The translations under genes were made by a program, and so were the position numbers. From positions 1 through 20,505 of the forward strand of contig CAZUUU010000045.1 in assembly GCA_964622685.1 (NCBI GenBank): a stretch of 20,505 nucleotides of DNA, given 5' to 3'. The notes beneath the pieces were generated by a model. The model did no database searches. It worked only from the letters and a program-made list of their open reading frames with translations, and was not told the origin of the DNA. Positions 14,486 through 20,505 of the stretch are shown piece by piece (the stretch's first letter is position 1; every line of letters starts with the position of its first letter). Source of the DNA: Methylibium sp964622685 (lineage in GTDB: Bacteria; Pseudomonadota; Gammaproteobacteria; Burkholderiales; Burkholderiaceae_C).

Positions 14486-15058
14486 GGCGGACCGGCGGAG
14501 CCGGATCCGCGGCGGCCGCTGGATGGTCAGCGGCGCGCGGTCATCGGGGGTGCCCTGGTGGTCGCAACGGTGGGGCTCGGCGGCTGCGCGCCGGGACGCG
14601 TCGAGCGCTTCGGCACCTGGGCCGAGGCGCGCAACGCGGTCGTCGCGCTGGCCCAGCCGGGCTCGCGCTGGCGCAGCAACGGCAGCTGGTCGCTGAGCCA
14701 GACGCTGCAGCACCTGGCGCAGAGCATCGAGGGCTCGCTGGCCGGCTACCCGCAGATGAAGCCGGTCTGGTTCACGCGCACGCTGGGTCCGGTGGCGCAC
14801 GCGCTGTTCGACGCGCGCGGCAAGATGACCCATCCGCTCGACGAACCGATCCCCGGTGCACCGACGCTCGACACGGCCTTGCCGGTCGAGGCGGCCGCGT
14901 TGCGCCTGCTGAAGGCGATGGACGCCTTCGAAGCCCACGGCGGCCCGCTCGCGCCGCACTTCGCCTACGGTGCGCTCGACAAGCCGGCCTATGCCCGCGC
15001 CCACCAGATGCACCTGGCCGCCCATTGGCAGCAGTTCGAGGAGACCCGGCATGCCTAG
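14411..15058 (+). CDS. DUF1569 (DinB-like) protein with twin-arginine/lipoprotein-type signal
   Basis: The 215-residue reading has three parts. Residues 1-38 are low-complexity Pro/Gly/Ala sequence derived from a GC-rich repeat. Residues 40-59 look like an export signal, with R41-R42, a hydrophobic stretch and the lipobox-like GLGGC at C59. The rest matches DUF1569, a four-helix DinB-like domain (WSLSQTLQHLAQSIEGSLAG, IPGAPTLDTALPVEAAALRL, HQMHLAAHWQQFEE). DinB-like proteins often bind a metal through histidines; no reaction is known for DUF1569. The ATG overlaps the thiolase stop (ATGA) and has no Shine-Dalgarno sequence. A later non-ATG start just before the twin arginines is possible, for example CTG at 14519, so the true N-terminus is uncertain. 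Its stop overlaps the hydrolase start by 8 bases, which ties it to the operon. Confidence 0.75.
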   Translation: MTPPAAASPLPVGPKEPLGGAWGAAGGPAEPDPRRPLDGQRRAVIGGALVVATVGLGGCAPGRVERFGTWAEARNAVVALAQPGSRWRSNGSWSLSQTLQHLAQSIEGSLAGYPQMKPVWFTRTLGPVAHALFDARGKMTHPLDEPIPGAPTLDTALPVEAAALRLLKAMDAFEAHGGPLAPHFAYGALDKPAYARAHQMHLAAHWQQFEETRHA

Positions 15059-15911
15059 CACTTCCCTCGACCTGGCGACGTCCGACGGGGCGCGCCTCGC
15101 CGCCACCGCGCACGACCCGGGCGGTGCGCCTCGGGCCGTCGTCGTGATCGGCGGTGCGATGGGCGTGTCCCAGGACTACTACGCCCCGATGGCGAGCTGG
15201 CTGGCCGACCAGGGCATCGCCGTGCTGAGCTTCGACTACCGCGGCATGGGCCGCTCGCGCCGCGGCCCGCTGCGCGACGAGACCGCCGACGTGCTGACCT
15301 GGGCGCGCCAGGATTGCGCGGCCGCGCTGGCGGCGGCCGAGGCGCGCTGGCCCGGCACGCCGGTGCACTGGCTGGGCCACAGCCTGGGCGCACAGATCGT
15401 CGGCCTGGTGCCCGGCCACGAGCGGCTGGCGGGCGTGCTGTCGGTCGCGGCCGGCAGCGGCTACTGGCGCCTCAACGCACCGCGGGTGCGGCTGATGGTG
15501 TGGTGGCTCTGGTGGGTGGTCGCGCCGCTGGCGATCCGGCTCTGCGGCTACTTCCCCGGCCGCAAGCTGCGCAAGGTCGGCGACCTGCCGGCCGGCGTGA
15601 TGGCGCAGTGGCGGCGCTGGTGCCTGCATCCCGACTACGTCGGCGGCGAGAGCGACGCGGTGCGCGCCGAGCTCGCGCGCGTGCAGCTCCCGGTGACGGT
15701 GCTGTCGATGAGCGACGACGAGCTGATGACCTGGGAAGGCACGCGCTCGCTGTTCGGCCTGTACCGCAGCACGCGCATCGAGTACCGCCGCGTCGCGCCG
15801 GCCGATCACGGCCTGCAGCGCATCGGCCACTTCGGCTTCTTCCGCGACAAGATGCGCGACAGCCTGTGGCCCATCGTGCCGCGCTGGATCGAGCAGCGCA
15901 CCGCCTCCTGA
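15051..15911 (+). CDS. alpha/beta-fold hydrolase
   Basis: The 286-residue protein has the alpha/beta-hydrolase layout. There is an oxyanion region VVVIGGAMGVSQDYY (about 30-44), the FDYRGMGRSRRGP strand turn (61-73), the nucleophile elbow GHSLG with S111, a likely acid at D222 or D223 (SMSDDELM) and a C-terminal histidine, H260 (IGHFGFF) or less likely H253. A hydrophobic tryptophan-rich insert (VWWLWWVVAPLAIRL, about 150-164) suggests a lid or membrane contact and hence a lipid-like ester or thioester substrate. This is inference. GAGGAG is about 7 bases before the ATG. The start overlaps the DUF1569 stop by 8 bases, so the two are translated together. It could act as an esterase, lipase or acyl-CoA thioesterase. 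Confidence 0.85.
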   Translation: MPSTSLDLATSDGARLAATAHDPGGAPRAVVVIGGAMGVSQDYYAPMASWLADQGIAVLSFDYRGMGRSRRGPLRDETADVLTWARQDCAAALAAAEARWPGTPVHWLGHSLGAQIVGLVPGHERLAGVLSVAAGSGYWRLNAPRVRLMVWWLWWVVAPLAIRLCGYFPGRKLRKVGDLPAGVMAQWRRWCLHPDYVGGESDAVRAELARVQLPVTVLSMSDDELMTWEGTRSLFGLYRSTRIEYRRVAPADHGLQRIGHFGFFRDKMRDSLWPIVPRWIEQRTAS

Positions 15912-15937
15912 ACCCATCCCCGACCCGGAGACTGCCC

Positions 15938-16699
15938 ATGAGCATCAAGACCGCCACGCTGAACGGCGTTGCCACCATCGAGATCGCACGCCCCGAGAAG
16001 AAGAACGCGCTGACGATGGCGATGTACCAGCAGATGGCCGAGGCCATCCTCGATGCCCAGCTCGACGCGAGCGTGCGCGCGGTGCTGATCACCGGCCAGC
16101 CGGGGATCTTCACCAGCGGCAACGACCTCGAGGACTTCATGCAGCGCCCGCCGCAGGGCGCCGACTCGCCGGTGTTCAAGTTCATGGCGGCGCTGACCGA
16201 ATGCGACAAGCCGGTCGTCGCGGCCGTCACCGGCGCCGGCATCGGCATCGGCACGACGATGCTCCTGCACTGCGACCTGGTCTACGTCTCCGACGAGGCG
16301 CGGCTGGCGATGCCCTTCACCAGCCTCGGCCTGGTCGCCGAGTTCGCGTCCAGCCTGCTGTTCCCGGCGCTGGTGGGTCGCGCCAAGGCCGCCGAGAAGC
16401 TGCTGCTCGGCGATCCGATGAGCGGCGCCGAGGCGGTGGAACTGGGTCTCGCCAACGCCGTGCTGCCCGCGGCCGAGGTGCTGCCGCACGCGCGCCGCGT
16501 CGCCGAACGCTTCAACGCCCTGCCGCCCAACGCCGTGCGCGAGACCAAGAAGCTGATGCAGCGCGCCGGCCGCGCGTCCGTGATGGACCAGATCGGCGCC
16601 GAAGGCCAGGTCTTCGCCTCGCAGCTGCGCAGCCCCGAGGCGCGCGAGGCCTTCCAGGCCTTCTTCGAGAAGCGCAAGCCGGACTTCTCGAAGTTCTGA
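15938..16699 (+). CDS. crotonase-family enoyl-CoA isomerase-like protein
   Basis: The 253-residue protein is a single-domain crotonase with oxyanion-hole segments FTSGNDLEDF (58-67) and GAGIGIG (99-105). The two glutamates essential for hydration are replaced: the position of Glu144 of rat hydratase is T107 and that of Glu164 is F127. A glutamate stands instead at E135 (LGLVAEFASSLLFP), the place used by the ECI2/yeast Eci1 group of delta3,delta2-enoyl-CoA isomerases. I therefore read it as an isomerase that moves double bonds so unsaturated acyl-CoAs can enter the main cycle, although automatic annotation would say enoyl-CoA hydratase. CGGAG lies 8 bases before the ATG. Neighbours at 26 and 10 bases keep it in the operon. 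Confidence 0.88.
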   Translation: MSIKTATLNGVATIEIARPEKKNALTMAMYQQMAEAILDAQLDASVRAVLITGQPGIFTSGNDLEDFMQRPPQGADSPVFKFMAALTECDKPVVAAVTGAGIGIGTTMLLHCDLVYVSDEARLAMPFTSLGLVAEFASSLLFPALVGRAKAAEKLLLGDPMSGAEAVELGLANAVLPAAEVLPHARRVAERFNALPPNAVRETKKLMQRAGRASVMDQIGAEGQVFASQLRSPEAREAFQAFFEKRKPDFSKF

Positions 16700-16709
16700 G
16701 CCGCGCCGC

Positions 16710-17447
16710 ATGACGCTGCTCGCCAAGATCGCGCTCGGGCCGCTGCTGCTGTGGCAGGCGCGCGGCGCGCGGCGGCACGCGGTGACCTTGCCGGAGGCCG
16801 GTGGTCCGCGCAACGGCGAGGTCGGCACCGGCCTGCTGCTCCGGCTGCTGATCGTCGGCGACTCGTCGGCCGCCGGCGTCGGCGCCGCCACGCAGGACGA
16901 GGCGCTCGCCGGCCCCCTGACGCGCACGCTCGCCGACGCCGCCGGCCGTCGCGTGCGCTGGCAGCTCGTCGCGCGCTCGGGCGTCAGCACGCCCGAGGCC
17001 GCCGAGCTGCTCGACGAGCACCCGCTGACGCCGGCTGACGTCGCCGTCGCCGTGCTGGGCGTCAACGACGTCGTCGAGCAGATCCCGACCCACCGTGCCT
17101 TGCTGGCGCGCGCCGCGCTGGTCGACCGGCTGACGGCACGCGCCGGCGTGCGCCATGTGGTCTTTGCACCGCTGCCGCCGATGCACGAGTTCCCGCTGCT
17201 GCCTCATCCGCTGCGCGCGGTGGTCGGCTGCGACGCACGGCGGCTCGACGCGGCCCAGGCCGACTGGGCCGCGCGGCAGCGCGGCGTGAGCCACTGCCCG
17301 ATCGCGCTGCACCTGGGTCGCGAGCACATGGCCGCCGACGGCTTCCATCCCGGCCCGGCCGTCTACCGCGCTTGCGGCGAAGCGCTGGCCCACCACATCA
17401 CGCAGCGCGTGCTGCCCGAGATCGACTTCAACAGGAGACGCGCATGA
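16710..17447 (+). CDS. SGNH/GDSL-type hydrolase
   Basis: The 245-residue protein shows the SGNH blocks in order: block I IVGDSSAAGVG with nucleophile S52, a block II glycine near ARSG (91), block III GVND with N119, and block V ADGFHPG with D210 and H213. Such enzymes hydrolyse ester or thioester bonds of lipids and sugars; the substrate is unknown. The N-terminus (LAKIALGPLLLWQARGARR) has a short hydrophobic stretch but no clear cleavage site, so location is uncertain: membrane-associated or cytosolic. It follows the crotonase by 10 bases without a strong Shine-Dalgarno sequence, and its stop overlaps the next start (ATGA). With the upstream alpha/beta hydrolase it gives the operon two different acyl-releasing enzymes. 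Confidence 0.86.
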   Translation: MTLLAKIALGPLLLWQARGARRHAVTLPEAGGPRNGEVGTGLLLRLLIVGDSSAAGVGAATQDEALAGPLTRTLADAAGRRVRWQLVARSGVSTPEAAELLDEHPLTPADVAVAVLGVNDVVEQIPTHRALLARAALVDRLTARAGVRHVVFAPLPPMHEFPLLPHPLRAVVGCDARRLDAAQADWAARQRGVSHCPIALHLGREHMAADGFHPGPAVYRACGEALAHHITQRVLPEIDFNRRRA

Positions 17448-18277
17448 GCAGCCTCAAGGGCAAGACCCTCTTCATCACCGGCGCCAGCCGCGGCATCGGC
17501 CTGGCGATCGCGAAACGCGCTGCCGCCGACGGCGCCAACGTGGCAATCATCGCCAAGACCGTCGATCCCAATCCCAAGCTGCCGGGCACGATCCACAGCG
17601 CGGCCGAGGAGATCGTCGCGGCCGGCGGCCAGGCCCTGCCGATCGCCGGCGACATCCGCGACGAGGCCAGCGTGCTGGCCGCGGTGGCGCAGACGGTCGA
17701 GCGCTTCGGTGGCATCGACATCCTGGTCAACAACGCCAGCGCGATCAGCCTCACGCCGACGCACGCGACGCCGATGAAGCGCTTCGACCTGATGTTCGGC
17801 GTCAACGTGCGCGGCACCTACCTGTGCACCCAGGCCTGCCTGCCGCAGCTGATCGCGTCGGGCGAGAAGGGCCGCAACCCCCACGTGCTGAACATGAGCC
17901 CGCCGCTGTCGATGAAGCCGCACTGGTTCCAGTGCCACGTCGCCTACACGATGGCCAAGTACGGCATGAGCGAGTGCACGCTGGGCCACGCGGCCGAGTT
18001 CAGGCCCTACGGCATCGGCGTCAACAGCCTGTGGCCGCGCACGGCGATCGCGACCGCCGCGCTGCAGATGATCCCGGGCGTCGACGTCGCCAAGTGCCGC
18101 ACGCCGGAGATCCTGGCCGATGCGGCGTACCTGATCCTCACCAGCGACGCGAAGACGACCTCCGGCAACTTCTTCATCGACGACGCGCTGCTCGCGCAGC
18201 ACGGCATCACCGACCTCGAGAAGTACAGCGTCACCCCGGGGACGAAGGACTTCATCCCCGACTTCTTCGTCGACTGA
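17444..18277 (+). CDS. short-chain dehydrogenase/reductase (HSDL2-like SDR)
   Basis: The 277-residue oxidoreductase has the NAD(P)-binding motif TGASRGIG (12-19), DILVNNAS (92-99) and the catalytic Y168-x3-K172 (AYTMAKYG) with S152 as the likely third residue. The LPGTIHSAAEEIVAAGG segment and the carboxy-terminal KYSVTPGTKDFIPDFFVD are typical of the HSDL2/citronellol-dehydrogenase-like subgroup often found with acyl-CoA metabolism genes. The substrate is not known; a hydroxy- or ketoacyl compound is plausible. AGGAG lies 7 bases before the ATG, which overlaps the SGNH gene stop by 4 bases. It is the last gene of the operon: its stop is 5 bases from the stop of an opposing gene, with no terminator hairpin between. 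Confidence 0.9.
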   Translation: MSSLKGKTLFITGASRGIGLAIAKRAAADGANVAIIAKTVDPNPKLPGTIHSAAEEIVAAGGQALPIAGDIRDEASVLAAVAQTVERFGGIDILVNNASAISLTPTHATPMKRFDLMFGVNVRGTYLCTQACLPQLIASGEKGRNPHVLNMSPPLSMKPHWFQCHVAYTMAKYGMSECTLGHAAEFRPYGIGVNSLWPRTAIATAALQMIPGVDVAKCRTPEILADAAYLILTSDAKTTSGNFFIDDALLAQHGITDLEKYSVTPGTKDFIPDFFVD

Positions 18278-18282
18278 CCTGC

Positions 18283-18606
18283 TCAGGCGTCCGGCGTATC
18301 CAGCAGGTCGCGCAGCTTCGACCAGCCGTCGCGCAGCCAATAGAGGCGACAGCGGGACAGCGACACCTGCTGCGCCCAGCTGGGCGGCTCGGCGCCGCCG
18401 AGGGCCCCGGACTGCAACTCGTCCCAGGGCTCGCTGTGGACGTGGCGCTTGAGCGCGAAGTCGACGAGCGCGGCGCTCGGCTGCTCGGTCACCAGGCGGT
18501 GGCAGGCGTCGTACGCGGCCGCCCGGCCGGAATCCGGCTCCCAGAGCAGCACGTAGGGCTTGTTCACCCGGGCGAAGTGGAGAAACGGATCGGCCTGCAT
18601 GGTCAT
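18283..18606 (-). CDS. small protein of unknown function
   Basis: The 107-residue reading (MTMQADPFLHFARVNKPYVL) is soluble-looking, with no signal peptide or membrane segment. It has a tryptophan-rich C-terminal half (EPWDELQSG, PPSWAQQVSLSRCRLYWLRDGWSKLRDLLDTP). I do not recognise the family. In favour of its being real: it is composed like a normal protein, fills the space between two genes and converges with the dehydrogenase with a 5-base gap. Against: there is no clear Shine-Dalgarno sequence, and starts at 18606 and 18600 are equally likely. The upstream region (18607-18817) carries a cluster of GCACCGCA repeats that could be its control region. Confidence 0.55.
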   Translation of the reverse strand: MTMQADPFLHFARVNKPYVLLWEPDSGRAAAYDACHRLVTEQPSAALVDFALKRHVHSEPWDELQSGALGGAEPPSWAQQVSLSRCRLYWLRDGWSKLRDLLDTPDA

Positions 18607-18644
18607 CGAACAAGAGCGGCGCGAGGCCGAACGAGATCGACTGT

Positions 18645-18802
18645 GCACCGCAGCAAGCTCGCTTGCACGCTGACGCTGACCCTGATCTCGCACTTTATTG
18701 CCGCACCGCAGCGCAGCAAACTGCTCCTGCCTGAGACATTCCGGCGCCGCGAGTCCCGGGCGCAGCGCCTTGGCACCGCACCGGTGCGGTTTGCCGCACC
18801 GG
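18645..18802. repeat. intergenic cluster of GCACCGCA repeats
   Basis: GCACCGCA occurs at 18645-18652, 18703-18710 and 18773-18780, the first two within the longer GCACCGCAGC. TTGCCGCACC occurs at 18698-18707 and 18791-18800. An inverted GCAAGC-TC-GCTTGC lies at 18653-18666. No protein-coding potential is seen here on either strand. Repeated TGC/GCA-rich half-sites are a form taken by some regulator sites, including those of PHA-granule regulators, but no binder can be named. Confidence 0.55.
18781..18802. terminator. perfect 9-bp hairpin downstream of the zinc-ribbon membrane protein gene
   Basis: CCGGTGCGG, a TTTG loop and CCGCACCGG make a perfect 9-bp GC-rich stem. It lies 15 bases beyond the stop of the minus-strand zinc-ribbon gene. 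An overlapping 16-bp perfect palindrome (18775-18790) offers a competing fold. There is no T-run, so a classical intrinsic terminator is doubtful. Confidence 0.4.
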
Positions 18803-18817
18803 CGCGAGGCACCAGCT

Positions 18818-19882
18818 TCAGGGTGTTGTCAGCTGCGCCCCGACGCCGCAGCTCGGGCAGTAGTGGAAGAAGGCATTCTTGCGCGTCGCGCAGGCGCCGC
18901 AGCGGTCGTAGAGCGTCAGGCCGCAATGCACGCAGAAGTTCGACGACGGCGGCTCGCTGCCCTTGGCATTGGCGCCGACGATCGCGCGCTCGCAGCCGGG
19001 GCAGACGCCGGCGCCCATCTGCTTGAGCGCCTGCTCGTAGCCGAGCGACTTGCGCCGCTCGGCCTCGGTCCGGGCGGCGACCTCCTGCCGCTTGGCGAGG
19101 TAGCGCCGCATCGCCTGGATCACGTAGTGCCCGGCCACCGCGGTCAGCACGATGCCGACCGCATACCGCACGTAGCCGCCATAGCTCGGCAGATAGGGCA
19201 CCAGCTCGAAGAAGAAGGTGAAGGCGGCGAAGATCACGAAGCCGCGCATCAGCGGCCAGTAGTCGCTCTGGCGCTTCTTGGCCAGCAGCCAGCCGGCAAT
19301 CGCCAGCAGCGGCAGGGTCAGCAGCAGGCGCGAGCCGAAGACGCGCAGCTCCTGGCGGAACAGCGCGCGCTCGTAGCCGGGACGGGCCGCCTCGAGCGCC
19401 TCGGACTCGATGCGCTGTTGCGCCGCGAGGCCCTGGTTCGTGTCGAGCAGGCTGCGGTCGAGCGCCTCCACGGCCGCCTGGGCGCGGCGCTCCTCGGCCT
19501 TGAGCTCGTCGAGCTCGCGGGTGCGGCGCAGCACCTCCGGGTCCTGGGCCGGATCGGTGGTGGCCGTGCGCGTCGCCAGCCAGTTCTGGTAGGCGCCGCG
19601 CGCCGAGCCGTAGGCATTGCTCGCCGCCGTCAGCGTCAGCTGGGCCTGGGCGCGCTGCTCGCCGAGCTCGCTGCGCCGCCGCTCGAGCGAGCGGCTGGCC
19701 TCGCGGGCGCGACTCAGGAGATCGCGATCGGCAAACTGCTCGGGCGCGATGCGGTCCTCGACGCGCGGCAGGTCGGCGACGATCTTGCCGCCCAGCCCGA
19801 TCAGGAAGCCGGCGAACACGAAGCTCACCAGCCACATGACGAAGGCGAACAGTTTTTCGGGGACGCGCAGGCTCTTGAACAT
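18818..19882 (-). CDS. membrane-anchored coiled-coil protein with two C-terminal zinc ribbons
   Basis: The 354-residue protein starts with a membrane helix (about 11-33). A charged, heptad-rich coiled coil follows at about 45-170 (SRAREASRSLERRRSELGEQ, LDELKAEERRAQAAVEALD), then further membrane segments at about 184-200, 212-230 and 238-256. A basic linker leads to a C-terminal domain with four CxxC pairs: C294/C297, C317/C320, C328/C331 and C342/C345. These should bind two zinc ions as ribbons. The layout suggests an inner-membrane scaffold with a cytosolic zinc module, but I do not recognise a named family. AGGA lies about 9 bases before the ATG. It diverges from ruvB across 65 bases. No partner gene is adjacent. 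Confidence 0.82.
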   Translation of the reverse strand: MFKSLRVPEKLFAFVMWLVSFVFAGFLIGLGGKIVADLPRVEDRIAPEQFADRDLLSRAREASRSLERRRSELGEQRAQAQLTLTAASNAYGSARGAYQNWLATRTATTDPAQDPEVLRRTRELDELKAEERRAQAAVEALDRSLLDTNQGLAAQQRIESEALEAARPGYERALFRQELRVFGSRLLLTLPLLAIAGWLLAKKRQSDYWPLMRGFVIFAAFTFFFELVPYLPSYGGYVRYAVGIVLTAVAGHYVIQAMRRYLAKRQEVAARTEAERRKSLGYEQALKQMGAGVCPGCERAIVGANAKGSEPPSSNFCVHCGLTLYDRCGACATRKNAFFHYCPSCGVGAQLTTP

Positions 19883-19911
19883 TCGGCGGTTCCTGAGATG
19901 ACGGTGCGCGG

Positions 19912-19941
19912 ATTCTTGCCGCGCCGCCGCTCCCGCACAAT
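19912..19941. promoter_or_regulatory. overlapping divergent promoters for the zinc-ribbon gene and ruvB
   Basis: On the plus strand CACAAT (19936-19941) sits 6 bases before the ruvB ATG, with TTCTTG (19913-19918) 17 bases upstream. On the minus strand TTGTGC (19940-19935) and AAGAAT (19917-19912) are also separated by 17 bases. The -10 of each would overlap the -35 of the other. Judged by eye; the hexamers are imperfect. Confidence 0.4.
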
Positions 19942-19947
19942 CGGTGC

Positions 19948-20505
19948 ATGAGCATCCAGACCGATGACCTCGTCCCGTCGCGGCGCGTCGTCAGCGCCGC
20001 GCCGGCCTCGCCCAACGAGGAAGCCATCGAGCGCGCGCTGCGCCCCAAGGGGCTGGCCGAGTACGTGGGCCAGACGAAGGCGCGCGAGCAGCTGGAGATC
20101 TTCATCGGTGCCGCGAAGCAGCGCGCCGAGGCCCTGGACCATGCGCTGCTGTTCGGCCCGCCGGGACTGGGCAAGACGACGCTGGCGCACATCGTCGCCG
20201 CCGAGCTGGGCGTGAACCTGCGCCAGACCTCGGGGCCGGTGCTCGAGAAGCCCAAGGACCTGGCGGCGATCCTGACCAATCTCGAGAAGAACGACGTGCT
20301 CTTCATCGACGAGATCCACCGCCTGAGCCCGGTGGTGGAGGAGATCCTCTACCCGGCGCTGGAGGACTACCAGATCGACATCATGATCGGCGACGGCCCC
20401 GCGGCGCGCAGCATCAAGCTCGACCTGCAGCCCTTCACGCTGGTGGGCGCCACCACGCGCGCCGGCATGCTGACCAACCCGCTGCGCGACCGCTTCGGCA
20501 TCGTG
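19948..20505 (+). CDS. ruvB: Holliday junction branch-migration helicase RuvB, N-terminal part
   Basis: The first 186 residues are present; the gene runs off the right edge. The AAA+ core is unmistakable: ALRPKGLAEYVGQTKAREQL (about 28-47), Walker A GPPGLGKTT (about 71-79), Walker B LFIDEIHRLSP, the RuvB-specific YPALEDYQIDIMIGDGPAARS, and sensor 1 LVGATTRAGMLTNPLRDRFG. RuvB hexamers drive branch migration of RuvA-bound Holliday junctions in recombination repair. The ATG at 19948 gives the typical short N-terminal arm (MSIQTDDLVPSRRVVSAAPA). There is no Shine-Dalgarno sequence, and CACAAT lies 6 bases upstream, so the mRNA may be leaderless. ruvA and ruvC are not upstream here; the gene stands alone behind a divergent membrane-protein gene. 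Confidence 0.98.
   Translation, partial: MSIQTDDLVPSRRVVSAAPASPNEEAIERALRPKGLAEYVGQTKAREQLEIFIGAAKQRAEALDHALLFGPPGLGKTTLAHIVAAELGVNLRQTSGPVLEKPKDLAAILTNLEKNDVLFIDEIHRLSPVVEEILYPALEDYQIDIMIGDGPAARSIKLDLQPFTLVGATTRAGMLTNPLRDRFGIV

Noticed and set aside
18653..18666. Intergenic repeats as a CRISPR array
   Set aside because: Repeat units are only 8-10 bp and irregularly spaced, and no cas gene is present.
18603..20306. 567-codon minus-strand open frame across the zinc-ribbon gene and ruvB
   Set aside because: It runs out of frame through the zinc-ribbon gene and antisense to ruvB; composition is Arg/Ala/Pro-rich with no motif.

Overview
The window is high-GC bacterial DNA of the Burkholderiales type (Leptothrix/Rubrivivax/Piscinibacter-like betaproteobacteria). 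This is inferred from three things: the groES-groEL pair under a CIRCE operator, a long TetR-headed beta-oxidation operon with a DUF2147 gene inside it, and -10-like hexamers placed directly before ATG codons. It looks like ordinary chromosome. I found no tRNA, rRNA, CRISPR array, transposase, integrase or phage gene. Species-level placement is not possible by eye.

Region 1 (1-607): the minus-strand groES-groEL operon, with groEL cut by the window edge. It has a very good sigma-70 promoter and a CIRCE operator over the likely start of transcription. Region 2 (608-5202): housekeeping and accessory single genes. These are a hydratase of the fumarylacetoacetase superfamily (-), a SulP anion transporter (+), a SlyB-like glycine-zipper lipoprotein (-), an HNH endonuclease (-) and a LysE-family exporter (-). 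Region 3 (5293-7643): a two-gene operon, start and stop codons overlapping, of an exported trypsin-like serine protease and a membrane-anchored FHA-domain protein. This is the least explained functional pair in the window.

Region 4 (7740-18277): about 10.5 kb of same-strand, tightly packed genes forming a fatty-acid degradation operon. The order is TetR regulator with a 12-bp palindrome upstream, acyl-CoA dehydrogenase, secreted DUF2147 protein, 3-hydroxyacyl-CoA dehydrogenase/enoyl-CoA hydratase fusion, thiolase, DUF1569 putative lipoprotein, alpha/beta hydrolase, enoyl-CoA isomerase-like crotonase, SGNH hydrolase and short-chain dehydrogenase. The first enzymes supply all four beta-oxidation steps. 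The isomerase-like crotonase would feed in unsaturated chains. The two hydrolases could release acyl groups from esters.

Region 5 (18283-20505): a small unknown gene (-), a 150-bp non-coding stretch rich in GCACCGCA repeats and a perfect hairpin, a membrane coiled-coil protein with two C-terminal zinc ribbons (-), and the start of ruvB (+). The last two share a compact divergent promoter region.

I do not see an unmistakable new system such as a defence island. The best candidates for something undescribed are the protease-FHA pair, the hydrolase/DUF1569 tail of the beta-oxidation operon, and the repeat cluster at 18645-18802.
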